DNA of 41,317 nt from an uncultured Spirochaetales bacterium (GTDB lineage Bacteria > Spirochaetota > Spirochaetia > Sphaerochaetales > Sphaerochaetaceae): assembly GCA_949295505.1 (NCBI GenBank), contig CASFLH010000011.1:1-41317 (forward strand), written 5' to 3'. Positions 38,135 through 41,317 of this stretch are shown one piece after another. The notes under the pieces are model-generated. The model was given only the letters and a program-made list of their open reading frames with translations. It was not told the origin of the DNA and made no database searches. Position 1 is the stretch's first letter, and every line of letters starts with the position of its first letter. Both the position numbers and the translations under genes were made by a program.

Positions 38135-39409
38135 ATGATTGATGTAAGAGAACTGAAAACCCGCTATGAGGAAATCAGGAAGAATATCGAGAACCGCTTC
38201 ATGAATGTCGATCTGGACAAGATTGTCAGCGATCAGGAAAAGCGCGCCGCCCTGATGCAGGAGACAGAGAGCCTCCGTGCAAAGAGGAATGAGAATGCCC
38301 AGAAAATGAAGGGCAAGCTTGATCCGGATACACGCAAAGCCCTGATTGAGGAAGGAAAGGCCATCAAGGATGAGCTTGCCAAGATCGAGGCAGAGTATAA
38401 CGAAATCGACAGAGTCTTCAGCGAAGAAGCGAGAACCATCCCCAATTACACTCATCCGGAGGCACCGATCGGAAAAGAGGACAAGGACAGCCTTGCAGTG
38501 AAATTCTATGGGGAACCGACAAAGTTCTCCTTCAAGGCAAAAGACCATGTCCAGATCGGAGAGGACCTGGACATCCTCGACTTCGACAATGGTGCAAAGG
38601 TTGCAGGACAGAAGTTCTATTACATAAAGAACAAAGGCGTAATACTCCAGATGGCGCTTGAGCACTATGCGATGGATATCGTCCTCAAGCATGGCTTCAC
38701 ACCATTCATCACTCCAGATATCGCCAAGGAGGAGATTCTCAACGGCATCGGGTTCAATCCTCGTGGGGCTGAATCCAACATCTATACGATCGAGGGTACA
38801 GGCACCTGCCTCGTGGGGACTGCTGAGATCACGCTCGGAGGATATTATTCAGGCGAGATCATCCCCAAGGATAAGCTTCCTATCAAGATGACTGGACTCT
38901 CCCACTGCTTCCGCAGGGAGGCCGGTGGCGCGGGACAGTACTCTAAAGGGCTTTATCGCGTCCACCAGTTCTCCAAGCTCGAGATGTTCATCTACTGTCT
39001 TCCTGAGGAGAGCGACAAGTTCCATCAGGAGATACTCTCGATCGAAGAGGAGATTTTCCAGGGACTGGGACTGCCCTACCGCGTCGTCGACACGGCAACA
39101 GGAGATCTCGGTGCCCCCGCATACCGCAAGTTCGATATCGAGGCATGGATGCCGGGCCGTGGCGATAACGGTGAGTATGGAGAGGTTACATCAACCTCGA
39201 ACTGCACGGATTATCAGGCAAGATCGCTCAATATCCGCTATCGCGATGATGATGGCAAGCCGAAGTACGTGCACATGCTGAACGGAACAGCCGTTGCGCT
39301 TTCCCGCGCGATTGTCGCAATACTGGAAAATTACCAGAATGAGGATGGCTCCGTGACCATTCCTCCTGCACTGGTACCGTACTGTGGATTTGACAGGATT
39401 GAGAAATGA
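38135..39409 (+). CDS. serS: Seryl-tRNA synthetase
   Basis: 424-aa class II synthetase charging tRNA-Ser. Start ATG 38135 with GGAGAAATATAGAA upstream, 2 nt after proC. N-terminal coiled-coil arm (about 25-110, QEKRALMQETES-like heptads here EKRAALMQETESLRAKRNEN) binds the long variable arm of tRNA-Ser. Motif 2 is FRREAGGAGQYSKGLYRVHQ and motif 3 lies in LNGTAVALSRAIVAILENYQ. Length is normal and the end VTIPPALVPYCGFDRIE is typical. It overlaps pncB by 4 bp (ATGA). Confidence 0.97.
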   Translation: MIDVRELKTRYEEIRKNIENRFMNVDLDKIVSDQEKRAALMQETESLRAKRNENAQKMKGKLDPDTRKALIEEGKAIKDELAKIEAEYNEIDRVFSEEARTIPNYTHPEAPIGKEDKDSLAVKFYGEPTKFSFKAKDHVQIGEDLDILDFDNGAKVAGQKFYYIKNKGVILQMALEHYAMDIVLKHGFTPFITPDIAKEEILNGIGFNPRGAESNIYTIEGTGTCLVGTAEITLGGYYSGEIIPKDKLPIKMTGLSHCFRREAGGAGQYSKGLYRVHQFSKLEMFIYCLPEESDKFHQEILSIEEEIFQGLGLPYRVVDTATGDLGAPAYRKFDIEAWMPGRGDNGEYGEVTSTSNCTDYQARSLNIRYRDDDGKPKYVHMLNGTAVALSRAIVAILENYQNEDGSVTIPPALVPYCGFDRIEK

Positions 39410-40866
39410 CTGAAACCAGCGCTCTGATCACCGATTTCTATGAGCTGACGATGATGCATGGCTACTACCTCGAGAATCATGACTCGAAGGCAGTATTCGA
39501 TATGTTCTACCGCAACAACCCCTTTCAGGGTGGGTATACGATCTTCACAGGGATTGAAGAGCTTGTTGACAAACTGGAAGGACTGAGATTCAGCGAAAGC
39601 GACATCTCCTATCTCCGCTCGCTCTCTATTTTCGATGAGGGCTTCCTTGAGTATCTGAAGACATATCGCTTCCATGGTGATGTCTATGCATTCGATGAAG
39701 GCACCCCGGCATTTCCAGGAGAGCCTCTGATCAGGATTGAAAGCGACCTGATGGATGCCCAGCTTGTGGAAACACTGCTACTCAACACCGTGAATTTCGA
39801 GACACTCATCGCAACAAAGGCCTCGCGCATGACGCTCGCGACAAAAGGGCACGGCAGCATCATGGAATTCGGACTCAGAAGAGCGCAGGGAGAAAATGGC
39901 GCTCATGCCGCATCCCGCGCATCCTTCATAGGCGGAACGAAATCAACAAGCAACACCTATGCAGGCAAGAAGTACGGAATCCCTGTTGCCGGGACAATGG
40001 CCCATTCCTGGATCATGAGCTACTCGTCAGAGGAGGAGGCCTTCAGGAAATTCGTGGAAATCTATCCAGATAACGGCATTCTCCTGATTGATACATATGA
40101 CACGCTTGGGTCCGGCATCGAAGCTGCCATCAAGATCGGGCTTGAACAGAAGGCAAAAGGAAAGAGAATCGGTGTCAGGATTGATTCCGGGGACCTTTCG
40201 TATCTCACGAAGGAAATCAGGGCGCGTCTCGACGCAGCTGGTCTTGAGGATGCCACTATCTGTGTCTCCAACGATCTTACGGAGGAAATCATAAGAAGCC
40301 TCGTCTCAGACGGAGCCCCTATCGACAGCTGGGGAATCGGGACACACCTCGTGACTGGTGGCTCGCAGTCTTCCCTCAATGGCGTCTACAAGCTCTCCGC
40401 GAAGGAAGAGAACGGGACGATGATACCATGCCTCAAGGTCTCTAACAGTTACGAGAAAACCACGAACCCTGGCATCAAGCAGGTCTACAGGTTCTTTGAC
40501 AATGCGGGAGGAGCGCTTGCGGATCTCATTACACTGAATGACGAAGAAATGATGCAGGGCAAGGATATCACATTCTTCCATCCATTCTCGACTGCTGATT
40601 TCTTCGTCATGAAGAAAGACAGGTACGCCACCATGGTTCCGATGCTCACGAAGAAAATGGAGAATGGCAGGAGAATCACTCCCTCCCCTTCACTTTCGGA
40701 GATCCAGAAGACATCTGCGGAGAAGCTTGCCGCCTTTGACAAATCATACAAGCGTCTCATAAACCCGCACATCTACAAGGTCTCGCTCTCGGAGAACCTC
40801 AGGAATCTCAAGACAGATCTCCTGGTAAGGACACGAACAAAGGAAAGAGAGGCAAGAAACAGCTGA
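39406..40866 (+). CDS. pncB: Nicotinate phosphoribosyltransferase
   Basis: 486-aa enzyme making nicotinate mononucleotide from nicotinate and PRPP in NAD salvage. The ATG overlaps serS (ATGA) with AGGATTGAG upstream. Seen: N-terminal LITDFYELTMMHGYY, MFYRNNPFQGGYTIFTG, EFGLRRAQGENGAHAASRAS, the catalytic-region histidine in GTMAHSWIMSY, IDTYDTLGSG, RIDSGDLSYL and the phosphate-binding GIGTHLVTGG. The length of about 485 fits the longer bacterial type. It is last in the trmL operon, before a strong terminator. Confidence 0.97.
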   Translation: MTETSALITDFYELTMMHGYYLENHDSKAVFDMFYRNNPFQGGYTIFTGIEELVDKLEGLRFSESDISYLRSLSIFDEGFLEYLKTYRFHGDVYAFDEGTPAFPGEPLIRIESDLMDAQLVETLLLNTVNFETLIATKASRMTLATKGHGSIMEFGLRRAQGENGAHAASRASFIGGTKSTSNTYAGKKYGIPVAGTMAHSWIMSYSSEEEAFRKFVEIYPDNGILLIDTYDTLGSGIEAAIKIGLEQKAKGKRIGVRIDSGDLSYLTKEIRARLDAAGLEDATICVSNDLTEEIIRSLVSDGAPIDSWGIGTHLVTGGSQSSLNGVYKLSAKEENGTMIPCLKVSNSYEKTTNPGIKQVYRFFDNAGGALADLITLNDEEMMQGKDITFFHPFSTADFFVMKKDRYATMVPMLTKKMENGRRITPSPSLSEIQKTSAEKLAAFDKSYKRLINPHIYKVSLSENLRNLKTDLLVRTRTKEREARNS

Positions 40867-40888
40867 TAATATTTCTCCAGCATCCAAG

Positions 40889-40920
40889 AAAGCAGGACTC
40901 TTAAACGGTCCTGCTTTTTT
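40889..40920 (+). terminator. Terminator of the trmL-proC-serS-pncB operon
   Basis: Perfect 10-bp stem AAAGCAGGAC / GTCCTGCTTT with a 9-nt loop, running into TTTTTTCTCTTTTT. Confidence 0.95.
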
Positions 40921-40949
40921 CTCTTTTTGTGTCCACATCGAAAACTCAA

Positions 40950-40958
40950 TGATAGAAT
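40950..40958 (+). promoter_or_regulatory. Extended -10 of the last gene, implying a leaderless mRNA
   Basis: TGA plus TAGAAT (40953-40958), then six bases to the ATG at 40965. No ribosome site. Confidence 0.6.
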
Positions 40959-40964
40959 CAGAAT

Positions 40965-41317
40965 ATGATTGAGAAAAAGGAATACAGGATAGCAGAGCTT
41001 GTGACAATCACGGCTTCTCCCGAAGCCATCATCTCCGGCAGCATGAATGATGAAATCAAGGATCGCATTCTGAAAACGATAGAGACAGAGGCTCCGATTC
41101 TGGAAAGCCTCCTTTTCAAGAGAGTCATAAACTCTATGTCACTGAAGAAAGCAGGATCACGCATACTCCCAGTCCTTGACATGATTGCCTCCTCTCTGGA
41201 TGTGAGGATAACCGATGATGACGGAGAACGTGTCTTCCATCGGGATGGTGATGATGGCTGCTTCCGTCCTACCCCCGACTCCACCATCCGCTATTCGTAT
41301 CAGATTCCCACGGAGGA
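40965..41317 (+). CDS. DUF3320-like protein, 3' end outside the window
   Basis: First 117 residues of a protein that continues past the right edge. The segment IETEAPILESLLFKRVINSM followed by SLKKAGSRILPVLDMI resembles the DUF3320 domain, in which a conserved EgPI helix, an RR-type motif and GxRI occur. That domain normally sits at the C-terminus of very large helicase/nuclease proteins. Here it starts about 37 residues from the N-terminus, after AELVTITASPEAIISGSMND, so the protein may be a stand-alone or partner form. DGERVFHRDGDDGCFRP continues the match. Function unknown; family assignment is by eye. Confidence 0.6.
   Translation, partial: MIEKKEYRIAELVTITASPEAIISGSMNDEIKDRILKTIETEAPILESLLFKRVINSMSLKKAGSRILPVLDMIASSLDVRITDDDGERVFHRDGDDGCFRPTPDSTIRYSYQIPTE

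Noticed and set aside
1-41317. CRISPR arrays, insertion sequences, prophage or integrative element ends
   Set aside because: No regularly spaced repeats, transposase or integrase frames, or tRNA-flanking direct repeats were seen; both tRNA genes are intact with ordinary terminators.

Overview
The window is about 41 kb of ordinary-looking, densely packed bacterial chromosome. It carries roughly 31 protein genes, two tRNAs and many clear intrinsic terminators. There is no phage, transposon, CRISPR array or plasmid signature. The gene set points to a spirochaete, probably a host-associated relative of Treponema or Sphaerochaeta. The reasons are a tiny Hc1-type histone-like protein, lineage-specific predicted outer-membrane barrels, an acetate kinase with a C-terminal tail and a compact gene order. 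The lineage is an inference, since no rRNA is present.

Left part (1-10245): the start of a minus-strand acyl-CoA synthetase; divergent lon, followed by a U32 Fe-S peptidase-like protein and an exported helical-repeat protein; a family 2 glycosyltransferase; the Hc1-like protein with a strong terminator; then dat-ddc, a two-gene route from aspartate semialdehyde to 1,3-diaminopropane behind its own promoter and a folded leader.

Middle (10284-25168): valS; glycogen synthase with a DUF6506 gene attached; a cysS / ECF sigma / anti-sigma minus-strand cluster; murB; a predicted outer-membrane protein; ackA; a RecQ-like helicase interrupted by an in-frame TGA; galactokinase; a MATE exporter.

Right part (25132-41317): an rpmB / thrA-like / thrC minus-strand cluster in which the aspartate-kinase half of ThrA looks catalytically dead; an unrecognised small protein; nth; tRNA-Pro(UGG) and tRNA-Arg(UCU); a GNAT acetyltransferase; a glutamyl-tRNA reductase homologue divergent from a PhoB/PhoR-like pair; a second predicted outer-membrane barrel divergent from dinB; a BIG2-type lipoprotein; the trmL-proC-serS-pncB operon; and the start of a small DUF3320-like protein.

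The most unusual signal is regulatory. At least nine genes (murB, MATE, GNAT, hemA-like, response regulator, 35084 barrel, dinB, trmL, DUF3320-like) have a -10 box, usually an extended TGnTAnnnT, ending exactly 6 or 7 bp before the start codon, with no convincing Shine-Dalgarno sequence. Transcription should therefore begin on or next to the start codon, which predicts leaderless mRNAs. Other genes in the window (lon, glgA, galK, glycosyltransferase, BIG2 lipoprotein, valS, thrC) have normal leaders with good ribosome binding sites, so both modes appear to coexist. Two divergent pairs of such genes have promoters that physically overlap. All of this is read from sequence by eye, without searches or folding software.
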